Source: Pseudomonas sp. Irchel 3A7
GTDB lineage: Bacteria; Pseudomonadota; Gammaproteobacteria; Pseudomonadales; Pseudomonadaceae
Direction of reading: 5' to 3'
Assembly (NCBI RefSeq): GCF_900187565.1
Contig: NZ_FYED01000015.1
Span: 1-64,000, forward strand
Length of the DNA: 64,000 nucleotides
Below are positions 52,784 through 61,697 of the stretch, piece after piece. The notes under the pieces were generated by a model. That model saw only the letters and a list, made by a program, of their open reading frames with translations, did not search any database and was not told where the DNA came from. How positions within the stretch are numbered: position 1 is the first letter of the stretch; the number at the start of each line of letters is the position of its first letter. A program made the position numbers and the translations under genes.

Positions 52784-53191
52784 GTGAAAGCGTGGATCAT
52801 GTTGATGCTGGCCCTGTCCCTGCCTGTGGCAGCGGTGGCCGAAGAAGCCAAAGAAGGTGCGGCACCGAAGGTCAATTACATCACCCTGAGTCCGCCGTTC
52901 GTGGGTAACTACGGATTGGACGGCACGCCCAAACTCAAGGTCTACAAGGCCGATGTGGCGTTGCGTGTGACGGGCGACGAGGCGACCAAGGCGGTCAAGG
53001 CCAACGAGCCGTTGATTCGTAATCAGCTGGTGGCGCTGTTTGCCCAGCAGACCACCGAGACGATGAACAACGTCGAGGCCAAGGAAAAGTTGCGTCAGGA
53101 AGCACTGAAGCAGACCCAGCAGGTCATGAATGATGAGACCGGGAAACCGGTGGTTGAGGATCTGTTGTTCAACAACCTCATCATCCAGTAA
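52784..53191 (+). CDS. FliL-like exported protein, not linked to flagella
   Basis: A 135-residue protein starting at GTG after ATAAGGAG. Residues 1-19 (signal MKAWIMLMLALSLPVAAVAE) are followed by a FliL-type domain (NYITLSPPFVGNYGLDGTPKLKVYKADVALRVTGDEATKAVKANEPLIRNQLVALFAQQ and LRQEALKQTQQVM, ending VEDLLFNNLIIQ). FliL proper is a membrane-anchored flagellar motor protein; here the anchor is a cleavable signal and no flagellar genes are near. It is a known second FliL-like type in pseudomonads; its role is unknown. Confidence 0.82.
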   Translation: MKAWIMLMLALSLPVAAVAEEAKEGAAPKVNYITLSPPFVGNYGLDGTPKLKVYKADVALRVTGDEATKAVKANEPLIRNQLVALFAQQTTETMNNVEAKEKLRQEALKQTQQVMNDETGKPVVEDLLFNNLIIQ

Positions 53192-53216
53192 GTCGTTCGC
53201 TGTCCGGGCGGGGCTC

Positions 53217-53280
53217 TTCGCGAGCAGGCTCGCTCCCACATTTGAAAGAGTTTTCCTGTGGGAGCGAGCCTGCTCGCGAA
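53217..53280. repeat. REP pair, 64 bases, compact type
   Basis: TTCGCGAGCAGGCTCGCTCC and GTGGGAGCGAGCCTGCTCGC with 18 bases between, located between the FliL-like and EVE genes, which converge here. Confidence 0.92.
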
Positions 53281-53305
53281 AGCATTTAGTATGTCGCCAC
53301 AAGCC

Positions 53306-53758
53306 TTACGGCTTGAGCGCAATAACGGCTGCCCACTGCTCCGCCGTCACCGGCATCACCGACAGCCTCGAACCCTTCTGCACCAAGGGCATTTCCGCCA
53401 GCGCCACCTGCTGCTTCAGATAGTCCAGCTTCAATACCCTGGAGAATGTCTGCACATGCGCGACATCAATCGCGCTCCAGGCATTTTTCTCTGCGGTAGC
53501 CTTCGGATCGTAGTAATGGCTTTCAGGCTCCAGCGCTGTCGGGTCCGGATACGCGGCTTCGACAATTTTGCCGATCCCGGCGATGCCCGGTTCGGGGCAA
53601 CTGGAGTGATAGAAGAAGAACTCGTCCCCCACTGCCATGGACCGTAGAAAATTCCGCGCCTGATAGTTGCGAACCCCGTCCCAGCGCGCTTTGCCGAGTT
53701 TTTCCAGAGCTTTGATCGAGAGTTCGTCGGGCTCGGATTTCATCAGCCAATAGGCCAT
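53306..53758 (-). CDS. EVE domain protein
   Basis: A 150-residue protein consisting of one EVE domain (PUA-like fold). The N-terminus MAYWLMKSEPDELSI and WDGVRNYQARNFLRSMAVGDEFFFYHSS are family signatures; the aromatic cage is expected to bind modified bases, such as methylated cytosine or modified RNA. I take ATG 53758; the longer frame adds 26 non-family residues. A role in RNA or DNA modification reading is an inference from the family. Confidence 0.93.
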   Translation of the reverse strand: MAYWLMKSEPDELSIKALEKLGKARWDGVRNYQARNFLRSMAVGDEFFFYHSSCPEPGIAGIGKIVEAAYPDPTALEPESHYYDPKATAEKNAWSAIDVAHVQTFSRVLKLDYLKQQVALAEMPLVQKGSRLSVMPVTAEQWAAVIALKP

Positions 53759-53953
53759 GGTTTGGCTCCTTGCGAGGTGTGTGGACAGGTTGTCCGGCAA
53801 TTTTATGACAAACCGACAGTCGGTTGACGCCAGCATTTGCGTGCCGGTTCACGTTGTCGCAAAATGCCGGCCTTTAAAGCTTGACGCTGCTGCACGGCCT
53901 ACAAACGGAAACCGCTGCTGTCATCGTGTTGATATGCCTTTGGGGGGCAATCG

Positions 53954-54109
53954 ATGAAACGCAAACCGGATTTACTATGGATTTTGGTTATTTTGTTCGG
54001 CCTTGGCGTCGTGACCACTGGCTATGCCCAAAGCCTGTGGAGCAACAAGACTGATGCGCCAATCGAGGTCTCGGCGTTGCAGCAACAGTCGACAGCCTTC
54101 AAGCGCTGA
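53954..54109 (+). CDS. Small membrane protein of 51 residues
   Basis: ATG 53954 is preceded by GGGGGG. The protein starts MKRKPDLLWILVILFGLGVV, giving one membrane segment (about 8-24) after a short basic N-terminus, and ends in a polar tail (EVSALQQQSTAFKR). Short size and single helix are typical of small inner-membrane proteins; I recognise no named family. It is convergent with the 5-formyl-THF cyclo-ligase gene with about 35 bases between. Confidence 0.65.
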   Translation: MKRKPDLLWILVILFGLGVVTTGYAQSLWSNKTDAPIEVSALQQQSTAFKR

Positions 54110-54144
54110 TCCTGTTTTTTCGACGCCTCCGAGGGTAGTGGCGT

Positions 54145-54750
54145 CTAGCGTGCTCCGTACCAGGCCTTGTCCGTTACCGTTCCGTGCAACGGCACATCCC
54201 AGCTCGCCTGAGCCAGTCGCCCCACCTTCTGACATTCATGGGCCAGCCCCAGCAGCGTCGGCTTGCGCCAGTCATGTCGGCGCGCCAGGTAGGCCAGGCT
54301 TCGATCATAGAAACCACCGCCCATGCCCAGGCGCCCGCCGACATCATCGAATCCCACCAAGGGTAACAACACCAGATCCAACGCCCAGACTTTACGTTGC
54401 CGGGCGAGGTTGTGCCTGGGTTCGAGAATGCGAAAACGGTTGGGCGTGAGTTTTTCGCCGGGCCGGATGCGCTGGAACACCATCTTGGTCCGCGGCCAGG
54501 CGCTGAGCACCGGCAGATAGGTGGCCTTGCCCCGACGCTGGGCGGCACGCAGCAGCAGGCGCGGATCGATTTCGCCGTCGGTGGGCAGATAAAGAGAGAT
54601 GTGTTTGGCGCGGCGGAACAGCGGTTGCTGGGCCAATTGCTTGTACAGCCCGCGAGCCGCCTGGCGCTGCTGACTGGGTGTCAGTGCGCGGCGGGCCTTG
54701 CGCAGCATGCGTCGAAGTTGCGGGCGGGGAAGCAGCGCAGGTTCGTTCAT
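54145..54750 (-). CDS. ygfA: 5-formyltetrahydrofolate cyclo-ligase (YgfA)
   Basis: A 201-residue enzyme that converts 5-formyl-THF to 5,10-methenyl-THF using ATP. The N-terminus QLRRMLRKARRALTPSQQRQAARGL, the LYLPTDGEIDPRLLL segment, and the C-terminal DLVLLPLVGFDDVGGRLGMGGGFYDRSLAYL (phosphate-binding GMGGGFYDR) identify the family. It lies directly downstream of the 6S RNA gene, an arrangement known in many gammaproteobacteria (ssrS-ygfA). Confidence 0.95.
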   Translation of the reverse strand: MNEPALLPRPQLRRMLRKARRALTPSQQRQAARGLYKQLAQQPLFRRAKHISLYLPTDGEIDPRLLLRAAQRRGKATYLPVLSAWPRTKMVFQRIRPGEKLTPNRFRILEPRHNLARQRKVWALDLVLLPLVGFDDVGGRLGMGGGFYDRSLAYLARRHDWRKPTLLGLAHECQKVGRLAQASWDVPLHGTVTDKAWYGAR

Positions 54751-54811
54751 GAATTCCGGCTTCGGCAGTACAGGTACGTGAAGCGTATCTTCTGTAGAAA
54801 AGCGAATCTAT

Positions 54812-54848
54812 AAAAAAGCCGATGCCGGTATAAAAACCGGCATCGGCT
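54812..54848 (-). terminator. Terminator after the 6S RNA gene
   Basis: On the minus strand GCCGATGCCGG and its complement CCGGCATCGGC surround an AT loop and are followed by TTTTTT. It lies just past the end of 6S RNA and before ygfA; read-through would produce the dicistronic ssrS-ygfA RNA. Confidence 0.88.
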
Positions 54849-54855
54849 GGAATCA

Positions 54856-55032
54856 GGCTCCCCGAATGTGCCGCTGTCGACTTAGCCCTTGAACCCGAGA
54901 GTTCAAGGTGGAAGACGCAGTAGGCTTTAAGGCTTTCCGTCTAGCGGACATGCACACCAGCCCAACGTGCGACCTCCAGGGTATAGCAAATCGGCTCAGG
55001 GACGTCGTCAACTGGCAAGCACCCCAGGGAGT
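54856..55032 (-). ncRNA. ssrS: 6S RNA (SsrS)
   Basis: About 177 bases between zapA and ygfA, the conserved place of the 6S gene. Ends pair: CTCCCTGGGGTG near the 5' end and CATTCGGGGAG at the 3' end. The inner parts CCTGAGCC-type, GTCCGCTAGACGGAAAGCC and ACCTTGAACTCTCGGGTTCAAGG (a long hairpin) are like the P. aeruginosa 6S RNA. 6S RNA holds sigma-70 polymerase in stationary phase. The 5' end is set from the promoter; the 3' end is approximate. Confidence 0.9.
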
Positions 55033-55038
55033 GAAAAG

Positions 55039-55044
55039 AGTATA
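55039..55044 (-). promoter_or_regulatory. -10 box of the 6S RNA promoter
   Basis: On the minus strand TATACT is six bases before the predicted first base of 6S RNA at 55032. The -35 region is not a clear match to the consensus. Confidence 0.55.
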
Positions 55045-55063
55045 CCGCAAGCGGTAGCGCGAA

Positions 55064-55381
55064 TCAGCCTTTGGTGACGTCCGGATCGGTGGCGAGCACC
55101 AGATCGACGCGATCGAGCAGGTCGCGTACCTGCTCGCGGGTCGAGCCGCTGGCCTGGATATCCGGGCGTTCTTCCTTGTGCAGCAAGTCGTGGGTGATGT
55201 TCAACGCGGCCATGACGGCGATGCGGTCGGCGCCGATGACTTTGCCGCTGCTGCGGATTTCGCGCATCTTGCCGTCCAGGTAACGGGCGGCGCTCACCAG
55301 GTTGCTGCGTTCTTCCTGGGGGCAGATGATCGAATATTCTTTGTCGAGGATCTGCACGGTGACGCTATTGCTTGAACTCAT
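55064..55381 (-). CDS. zapA: Cell division protein ZapA
   Basis: A 105-residue protein that binds FtsZ and bundles the Z-ring. The start SSNSVTVQILDKEYSIICPQEERSNLVSAARYLDGKMREIRSSGKVIGADRIAVMAALNITHDLL is the ZapA globular domain, followed by a helical tail (REQVRDLLDRVDLVLA). It overlaps the upstream ZapB-like gene by four bases and is upstream of 6S RNA, the standard gammaproteobacterial order. Confidence 0.95.
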   Translation of the reverse strand: MSSSNSVTVQILDKEYSIICPQEERSNLVSAARYLDGKMREIRSSGKVIGADRIAVMAALNITHDLLHKEERPDIQASGSTREQVRDLLDRVDLVLATDPDVTKG

Positions 55382-55587
55382 GAGTCTTGCTCCAGGGCCT
55401 TGAGGCGCGAAATCATCGATTCGACCTTACGCCGGGCGATTTCGTTTTTTTCAATGAGGTGAGCGCGTTCCTCGCGCCAGGTCTTTTCCTGAGCTAGTAA
55501 GAGTCCGTTTTGGCTCTTAAGTTGCTCGACTCGCGTAATCAGCAGTTCGAGTCTGGCCATCAGCGCTTGCAGGTCGGTGTCTTCCAT
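55378..55587 (-). CDS. ZapB-like coiled-coil protein (TIGR02449)
   Basis: A 69-residue coiled coil (DLQALMARLELLITRVEQLKSQNGLLLAQEKTWREERAHLIEKNEIARRKVESMISRLKALEQDS), TIGR02449 family. It resembles ZapB in length and heptad pattern and is encoded next to zapA, so a role in the division ring is likely. I use ATG 55587, since the GTG three codons earlier lies inside the GAAG ribosome-site region. The stop overlaps the zapA start. Confidence 0.88.
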   Translation of the reverse strand: MEDTDLQALMARLELLITRVEQLKSQNGLLLAQEKTWREERAHLIEKNEIARRKVESMISRLKALEQDS

Positions 55588-55615
55588 TGTCTTCACTGTC
55601 TGATGGGGGTCGGAC

Positions 55616-55715
55616 TGTAGGAGCGAGCTTGCTCGCGATGAACCCGAGAACGCCGCGGGGTGTCAGGTACCCAGCGTTATCGTTGACGACCATCGCGAGC
55701 AAGCTCGCTCCTACA
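55616..55715. repeat. REPIN, 100 bases, TGTAGGAG type
   Basis: TGTAGGAGCGAGCTTGCTCG and CGAGCAAGCTCGCTCCTACA face each other; its spacer has ATGGTCGTCAACGATAACGC on the minus strand, shared with 16236-16335. It lies between the divergent ZapB-like gene and the UPF0149 gene. Confidence 0.92.
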
Positions 55716-55781
55716 GGGGTAGTCGATGTAGGATACAAGGCCTTCATTCTAGACATAGCGCCGTCTGGCGCCTAGCTGCCC

Positions 55782-56342
55782 ATGCCCATTCAGAATTCTC
55801 CGTACCAAGCCTTCGCCACCCTGCTGACTTCCAGCGGCCACCCTGTCTCGCCTGCCGAACTGCACGGCCTGTTGCTCGGCCGCAGCTGCGCCGGCGCCGG
55901 TTTCGATGCCGAGGGCTGGTTGATCGACGCCGCCGAGTTGCTCGAAAGCGAGCCGCAGGACAACGTTCGCGCTGCCCTGATCGGCCTGCAAGAGATGGTC
56001 AAGGGCGAACTCACCGGCGAAGACGTGACCGTCGTTCTGTTGCTGCCGACCGACGACGCTCCGCTGGCCGAACGCGCCGCGGCACTGGGCCAATGGTGCC
56101 AGGGCTTCCTTAGCGGTTTCGGTCTGAACTGCCGTGACAGCAGCATGCTGAGCACCGAGGCCACCGAAGTGTTGCAGGACCTGGCCGCCATTTCCCAGGT
56201 CCAGGACGCTCTGGAAGAGTCCGAGGACGGCGAAACCGACTACATGGAAGTCATGGAGTATCTGCGCGTCGCGCCGCTGCTGCTGTTCTCCGAAACCAGG
56301 AAAGCGGACGAACCGGCGGCTGCCAAACCGTCGTTGCACTAA
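55782..56342 (+). CDS. ygfB: UPF0149/YgfB family protein
   Basis: A 186-residue helical protein of the YecA/YgfB family. The start PIQNSPYQAFATLLTSSGHPVSPAELHGLLLGRSCAG and ALGQWCQGFLSGFGL are clear. In P. aeruginosa the protein at this place (YgfB) represses the ampDh3-TUEID promoter by blocking AlpA, affecting beta-lactam resistance. It begins the operon with pepP, ubiH and ubiI. Confidence 0.9.
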   Translation: MPIQNSPYQAFATLLTSSGHPVSPAELHGLLLGRSCAGAGFDAEGWLIDAAELLESEPQDNVRAALIGLQEMVKGELTGEDVTVVLLLPTDDAPLAERAAALGQWCQGFLSGFGLNCRDSSMLSTEATEVLQDLAAISQVQDALEESEDGETDYMEVMEYLRVAPLLLFSETRKADEPAAAKPSLH

Positions 56343-56368
56343 TCGAAGACAGGGAACGCCATCTGCCC

Positions 56369-57699
56369 ATGATTCATATCCCGAAAGCGGAATACAACCG
56401 TCGCCGCAAGGCCCTGATGGCGCAGATGGAACCCAACAGCATCGCTATCCTTCCCGCCGCCGCGGTGGCCATTCGCAACCGTGACGTCGAGCACGTCTAC
56501 CGTCAGGACAGTGACTTCCAGTACCTCAGTGGTTTCCCCGAGCCACAGGCCGTGCTGGTCTTGATGCCGGGGCGGCTGCACGGCGAATACATTCTGTTCT
56601 GCCGCGAGCGCAACGCCGAGCGGGAGCTGTGGGACGGCCTGCGTGCCGGCCAGGAAGGCGCGATTCGCGATTTCGGCGCCGACGACGCTTTTCCGATCGC
56701 GGACATCGACGACATCCTGCCCGGCTTGATCGAAGGTCGTGACCGGGTTTATTCGGCCATGGGCAGCAACCCGGAATTCGACCGCCACCTGATGGACTGG
56801 ATCAACGTGATCCGCTCCAAGGCGAACCTCGGTGCCCAGCCACCGAACGAATTCGTTGCCCTGGATCATCTGCTTCACGACATGCGCCTGTATAAATCGG
56901 CGGCAGAAGTGAAAGTGATGCGCGAGGCCGCACGGATTTCCGCCCAGGCCCACGTGCGCGCAATGCAGGCCAGCCGTGCCGGTTTGCACGAGTTCAGCCT
57001 GGAAGCCGAGCTCGATTACGAGTTCCGCAAGGGCGGGGCGAAGATGCCGGCCTATGGCTCGATCGTCGCGGCGGGGCGTAATAGTTGCATCCTGCATTAC
57101 CAGCAGAATGACGCCGTGCTCAAGGACGGGGACCTGGTGTTGATCGACGCCGGCTGCGAGATTGACTGTTACGCCAGCGATATCACCCGTACCTGGCCGG
57201 TCAATGGCAAGTATTCCGCGGAGCAGAAGGCGATCTACGAACTGGTGCTGGCTGCCCAGGAAGCCGCATTTGCCGAAATCGCTCCGAACAAACACTGGAA
57301 CCAGGCCCACGAAGCCACGGTTCGGGTGATAACCCGCGGTCTGGTTGAGTTGGGTCTGTTGCAAGGCGACGTCGACGAGTTGATCGCCGGCGAAGCCTAC
57401 AAAGCGTTTTACATGCACCGCGCCGGGCACTGGTTGGGAATGGATGTACATGACGTGGGCGAGTACAAGGTCGGCGGCGAATGGCGAGTGCTGGAAGTCG
57501 GCATGGCCCTGACCGTGGAGCCGGGTATCTACATTGCACCGGACAACAAGCATGTTGCGAAGAAATGGCGCGGCATTGGTGTGCGCATTGAGGACGATGT
57601 CGTGGTCACCAAAAGCGGTTGTGAAATCCTCACCAAAGGCGTACCGAAAACAGTCGCGGAGATCGAGGCCTTGATGGCGCAAGCACGGACACAAGCGGC

Positions 57700-57703
<4 letters not shown>
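56369..57703 (+). CDS. pepP: Xaa-Pro aminopeptidase PepP
   Basis: A 444-residue di-manganese enzyme that removes N-terminal residues before proline. N-terminal creatinase-like domain (1-170), then the pita-bread domain with metal ligands in LVLIDAGCEIDCYASDITRTWPV (two Asp), GHWLGMDVHDVG (His), LTVEPGIYI (Glu) and GVRIEDDVVVT (Glu). It overlaps ubiH by four bases; the order ygfB-pepP-ubiH-ubiI is the same as in E. coli. Confidence 0.96.
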
Positions 57704-58879
<1,176 letters not shown>

Positions 58880-58887
<8 letters not shown>

Positions 58888-59032
58888 CCCGACGATCCGT
58901 CGGCAGACGGTCGATGGCCAAAAATACCTGCCGCAATTGCAGGTCGATATTCACGACGGCGCCGGCAACCTGGTGGCGCGCGTCGGAACAACCCTTTACG
59001 TGCGGCTCAAGCCGCAAGCGAGACAGGCTTAA
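58880..59032 (+). pseudogene. C-terminal remnant of a DUF4442 (thioesterase-like) gene
   Basis: A 50-codon frame (FSPTIRRQTVDGQKYLPQL, then VDIHDGAGNLVARVGTTLYVRLKPQARQA) that corresponds to the last third of the DUF4442 proteins, about 150 residues, usually encoded between ubiH and ubiI in pseudomonads. The first 100 or so residues are missing; the frame starts only at the end of ubiH (overlapping it by eight bases). So it is probably a gene fragment left by deletion. The comparison with the intact family is from memory. Confidence 0.6.
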
Positions 59033-59035
59033 AGC

Positions 59036-60259
59036 ATGGAAATGCGCGCAGATCTGCTGATTGTCGGGGCCGGAATGGTCGGCAGCGCCCTGGCGCTGGC
59101 GTTGCAGGACAGCGGGCTGGAAGTCCTGCTGCTGGACGGCAGCCCCCTGAGCGTCAAACCGTTTGATGCCCAGGCACCGTTTGAACCCCGGGTGAGTGCC
59201 TTGTCCATCGCCAGTCAACGGATTCTCGAACGCCTGGGTGTCTGGGACGGCATCGCCAACCGACGCAGCAGTCCTTACAGCGACATGCAGGTCTGGGATG
59301 GCAGCGGCACCGGGCAGATCCACTTTTCGGCGGGCAGCGTCCACGCCGATGTACTGGGCCACATTGTCGAGAATCGGGTGGTGCAGGATGCCTTGCTCGA
59401 TCGCTTGCACGACTGCGATCTTGGCCTGCTCGCCAACGCGCGCCTGGAACAAATGCGCCGCTCCGGCGATGACTGGCTGCTGACCCTGGCCGATGGCCGC
59501 ACCTTGCGCGCGCCCCTGGTGATCGCGGCGGATGGCGCCAACTCGGCGGTTCGGCGCCTGACCGGCGTCGCGACACGGGAGTGGGATTATCTGCACCACG
59601 CCATCGTCACCAGCGTGCGCTGCTCGAAACCCCATCAAATGACCGCCTGGCAACGCTTTACCGATAACGGCCCGTTGGCGTTCCTGCCGCTGGAGCGGGA
59701 TGGCCGGCAGGATTGGTGTTCGATCGTCTGGTCGACCACGCCAAGCGAAGCCGAACGCCTGATGGCACTGGATGACGAAGGTTTTTGTCGCGAGCTGGAG
59801 CGAGCCTTCGAAGGCCAGCTGGGCAGCGTACTCAACGCTGACCCGCGCCTGTGTGTGCCGCTGCGTCAGCGTCATGCCAAGCGTTACGTGGCTGAAGGCC
59901 TGGCGCTGATCGGCGACGCGGCGCACACCATTCACCCGTTGGCCGGGCAGGGCGTGAATCTCGGGTTCCTCGATGCCGCCGTATTGGCCGAGGTGCTGCA
60001 GCAAGCGGCCGCCCGCGGTGAGCGCCTGGCGGATGTGAAGGTGCTCAGCCGTTACGAGCGTCGACGCATGCCTCACAACCTGGCACTGATGGCGGCGATG
60101 GAAGGTTTCGAGCGCTTGTTCCAGGCTGATCCGTTGCCGGTGCGCTGGTTGCGTAATACCGGATTGAAAATGGTCGACCGGATGCCCGAGGCCAAGTCGT
60201 TGTTCGTGCGCGAGGCGCTGGGGTTGACCGGGGATTTGCCGGCACTCGCCAAGGCCTGA
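59036..60259 (+). CDS. ubiI: FAD-dependent 2-octaprenylphenol hydroxylase UbiI
   Basis: A 407-residue flavoprotein monooxygenase (formerly VisC) for C5 hydroxylation in ubiquinone synthesis. The FAD fold begins ADLLIVGAGMVGSALALAL, the DG motif is PLVIAADGANSAVRRL near 165, and LIGDAAHTIHPLAGQGVNLGFLDAAVL near 290 is the GD motif. Start ATG 59036 or 59042 are both possible. It ends the ygfB-pepP-ubiH operon. Confidence 0.94.
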   Translation: MEMRADLLIVGAGMVGSALALALQDSGLEVLLLDGSPLSVKPFDAQAPFEPRVSALSIASQRILERLGVWDGIANRRSSPYSDMQVWDGSGTGQIHFSAGSVHADVLGHIVENRVVQDALLDRLHDCDLGLLANARLEQMRRSGDDWLLTLADGRTLRAPLVIAADGANSAVRRLTGVATREWDYLHHAIVTSVRCSKPHQMTAWQRFTDNGPLAFLPLERDGRQDWCSIVWSTTPSEAERLMALDDEGFCRELERAFEGQLGSVLNADPRLCVPLRQRHAKRYVAEGLALIGDAAHTIHPLAGQGVNLGFLDAAVLAEVLQQAAARGERLADVKVLSRYERRRMPHNLALMAAMEGFERLFQADPLPVRWLRNTGLKMVDRMPEAKSLFVREALGLTGDLPALAKA

Positions 60260-60284
60260 GAATTTCTTTGAGGCTGATGGCCTC

Positions 60285-60349
60285 TTCGCGAGCAGGCTCG
60301 CTCCCACAATGGAATGCATTTCAACTGTGGGAGCGAGCCTGCGCGCGAA
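60285..60349. repeat. REP pair, 65 bases, compact type
   Basis: TTCGCGAGCAGGCTCGCTCC and GTGGGAGCGAGCCTGCGCGC (one base altered) across 19 bases, between ubiI and the iron-binding protein gene. Confidence 0.9.
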
Positions 60350-60430
60350 GGCGGCGGCACATTCACCACCCAACTCTGGCTGTGCAACATCTGGTAACGC
60401 CTCCACGAACTGTTCGATTGAGAAGGCAAA

Positions 60431-60445
60431 TGTGAGTCCTTATCA
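60431..60445. promoter_or_regulatory. Possible Fur box upstream of the iron-binding protein gene
   Basis: TGTGAGT-C-CTTATCA compared with the Fur 7-1-7 consensus TGATAAT-N-ATTATCA matches 10 of 14. It lies 36 bases before the ATG of an iron ABC-transporter binding protein, which is the right place for iron repression. The match is moderate. Confidence 0.4.
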
Positions 60446-60480
60446 TTTGTCCTCAATTTTTCAATCGAGAGAGCGCTCCC

Positions 60481-61485
60481 ATGTTGGCACCGAAGCGTCT
60501 ACTGACCGCACTGGCCCTGACTCTGATCGGCAGCACCGCCGCCCAGGCCGCCGACGAGGTGGTGGTCTACTCCTCGCGTATCGACGAGTTGATCAAGCCG
60601 GTCTTTGATGCCTACACCGCTAAAACCGGTGTGAAGGTGAAGTTCATTACCGACAAGGAAGCGCCGCTGATGCAGCGGATCAAGGCCGAGGGCGAGAACG
60701 CCACCGCTGACCTGTTGCTGACTGTCGATGCCGGTAACCTCTGGCAAGCCGAGCAAATGGGCATCCTCCAGCCCTTCACCTCGAAAACCATCGATGCCAA
60801 CATCCCGCTGCAGTACCGTGCCGCCTCTCACGCCTGGACCGGCCTGAGCCTGCGGGCGCGGACCATTGCCTACTCCACTGATCGGGTGAAGCCGGGTGAG
60901 CTGACCACTTACGAAGCGCTGGCCGACAAGAACTGGGAAGGTCGCCTGTGCCTGCGCACGGCGAAGAAGGTCTACAACCAGTCCCTGACCGCTACCATGA
61001 TCGAAGTCCATGGCGCCGAAAAAACCGAGAAGATCCTCAAGGGCTGGGTCAACAACCTGTCCACTGACGTGTTCTCCGACGACGTTGCGGTACTGGAGGC
61101 CATCAGTGCCGGTCAGTGTGATGTCGGCATCGTCAACACCTACTACTACGGTCGCCTGCACAAGCAGAAGCCTGACCTGCCGGTGAAGCTGTTCTGGCCG
61201 AACCAGGCGGATCGTGGCGTGCACGTCAACCTGTCGGGCATCGGCCTGACCAAATACGCTCCGCACCCGGAAGCGGCCAAGGCCCTGGTGGAATGGATGA
61301 CCACGCCTGAAGCGCAGAAAATCTTCGCTGACGTGAATCAGGAGTTCCCGGCCAACCCGGCTGTGCAACCTTCCGCCGAAGTCGCGGCCTGGGGCAAGTT
61401 CGTGGCCGATACCCTGCCTGTCGAAGTCGCGGGCAAGCGCCAGGCCGAAGCGATTCGCATGATGGATCGGGCTGGCTGGAACTGA
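60481..61485 (+). CDS. Iron(III) ABC transporter, periplasmic binding protein
   Basis: A 334-residue exported protein of the FbpA/FutA group. Residues 1-23 (MLAPKRLLTALALTLIGSTAAQA) are a signal peptide. The mature part starts ADEVVVYSSRIDELIKPVFDAYTAKTGVKVKFITDKEAPLMQRI, and NTYYYGRL near residue 220 holds the two or three tyrosines that bind ferric iron. The permease gene follows after 212 bases; no ATPase gene is next to it. Confidence 0.94.
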   Translation: MLAPKRLLTALALTLIGSTAAQAADEVVVYSSRIDELIKPVFDAYTAKTGVKVKFITDKEAPLMQRIKAEGENATADLLLTVDAGNLWQAEQMGILQPFTSKTIDANIPLQYRAASHAWTGLSLRARTIAYSTDRVKPGELTTYEALADKNWEGRLCLRTAKKVYNQSLTATMIEVHGAEKTEKILKGWVNNLSTDVFSDDVAVLEAISAGQCDVGIVNTYYYGRLHKQKPDLPVKLFWPNQADRGVHVNLSGIGLTKYAPHPEAAKALVEWMTTPEAQKIFADVNQEFPANPAVQPSAEVAAWGKFVADTLPVEVAGKRQAEAIRMMDRAGWN

Positions 61486-61506
61486 CCTGTGGCCCGCGGC
61501 TTGTCT

Positions 61507-61643
61507 GTGGCAAGGGAGCTTGCTCCCGTTGGGCCGCGAAGCGGCCCTTTGGCTTCTGCTCATTCAAGATGATCTGATACCCTTCTGCGGCTGCTTCGCA
61601 GCCGAGAGGGACGATGCGGCGATCCGACAAGCTCCCTCGCCAC
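61507..61643. repeat. GTGGCGAGGGAGC inverted-repeat element, long copy
   Basis: GTGGCAAGGGAGCTTGCTCC on the left and AGCTCCCTCGCCAC on the right, with inner hairpin GGGCCGCGAAGCGGCCC. It separates the binding protein and permease genes of the iron transporter. Confidence 0.85.
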
Positions 61644-61697
61644 AAAATGAAGCTGACTGCAGACTTGCGTCGGCTTCACATTTTCTAGAGAACTTCC

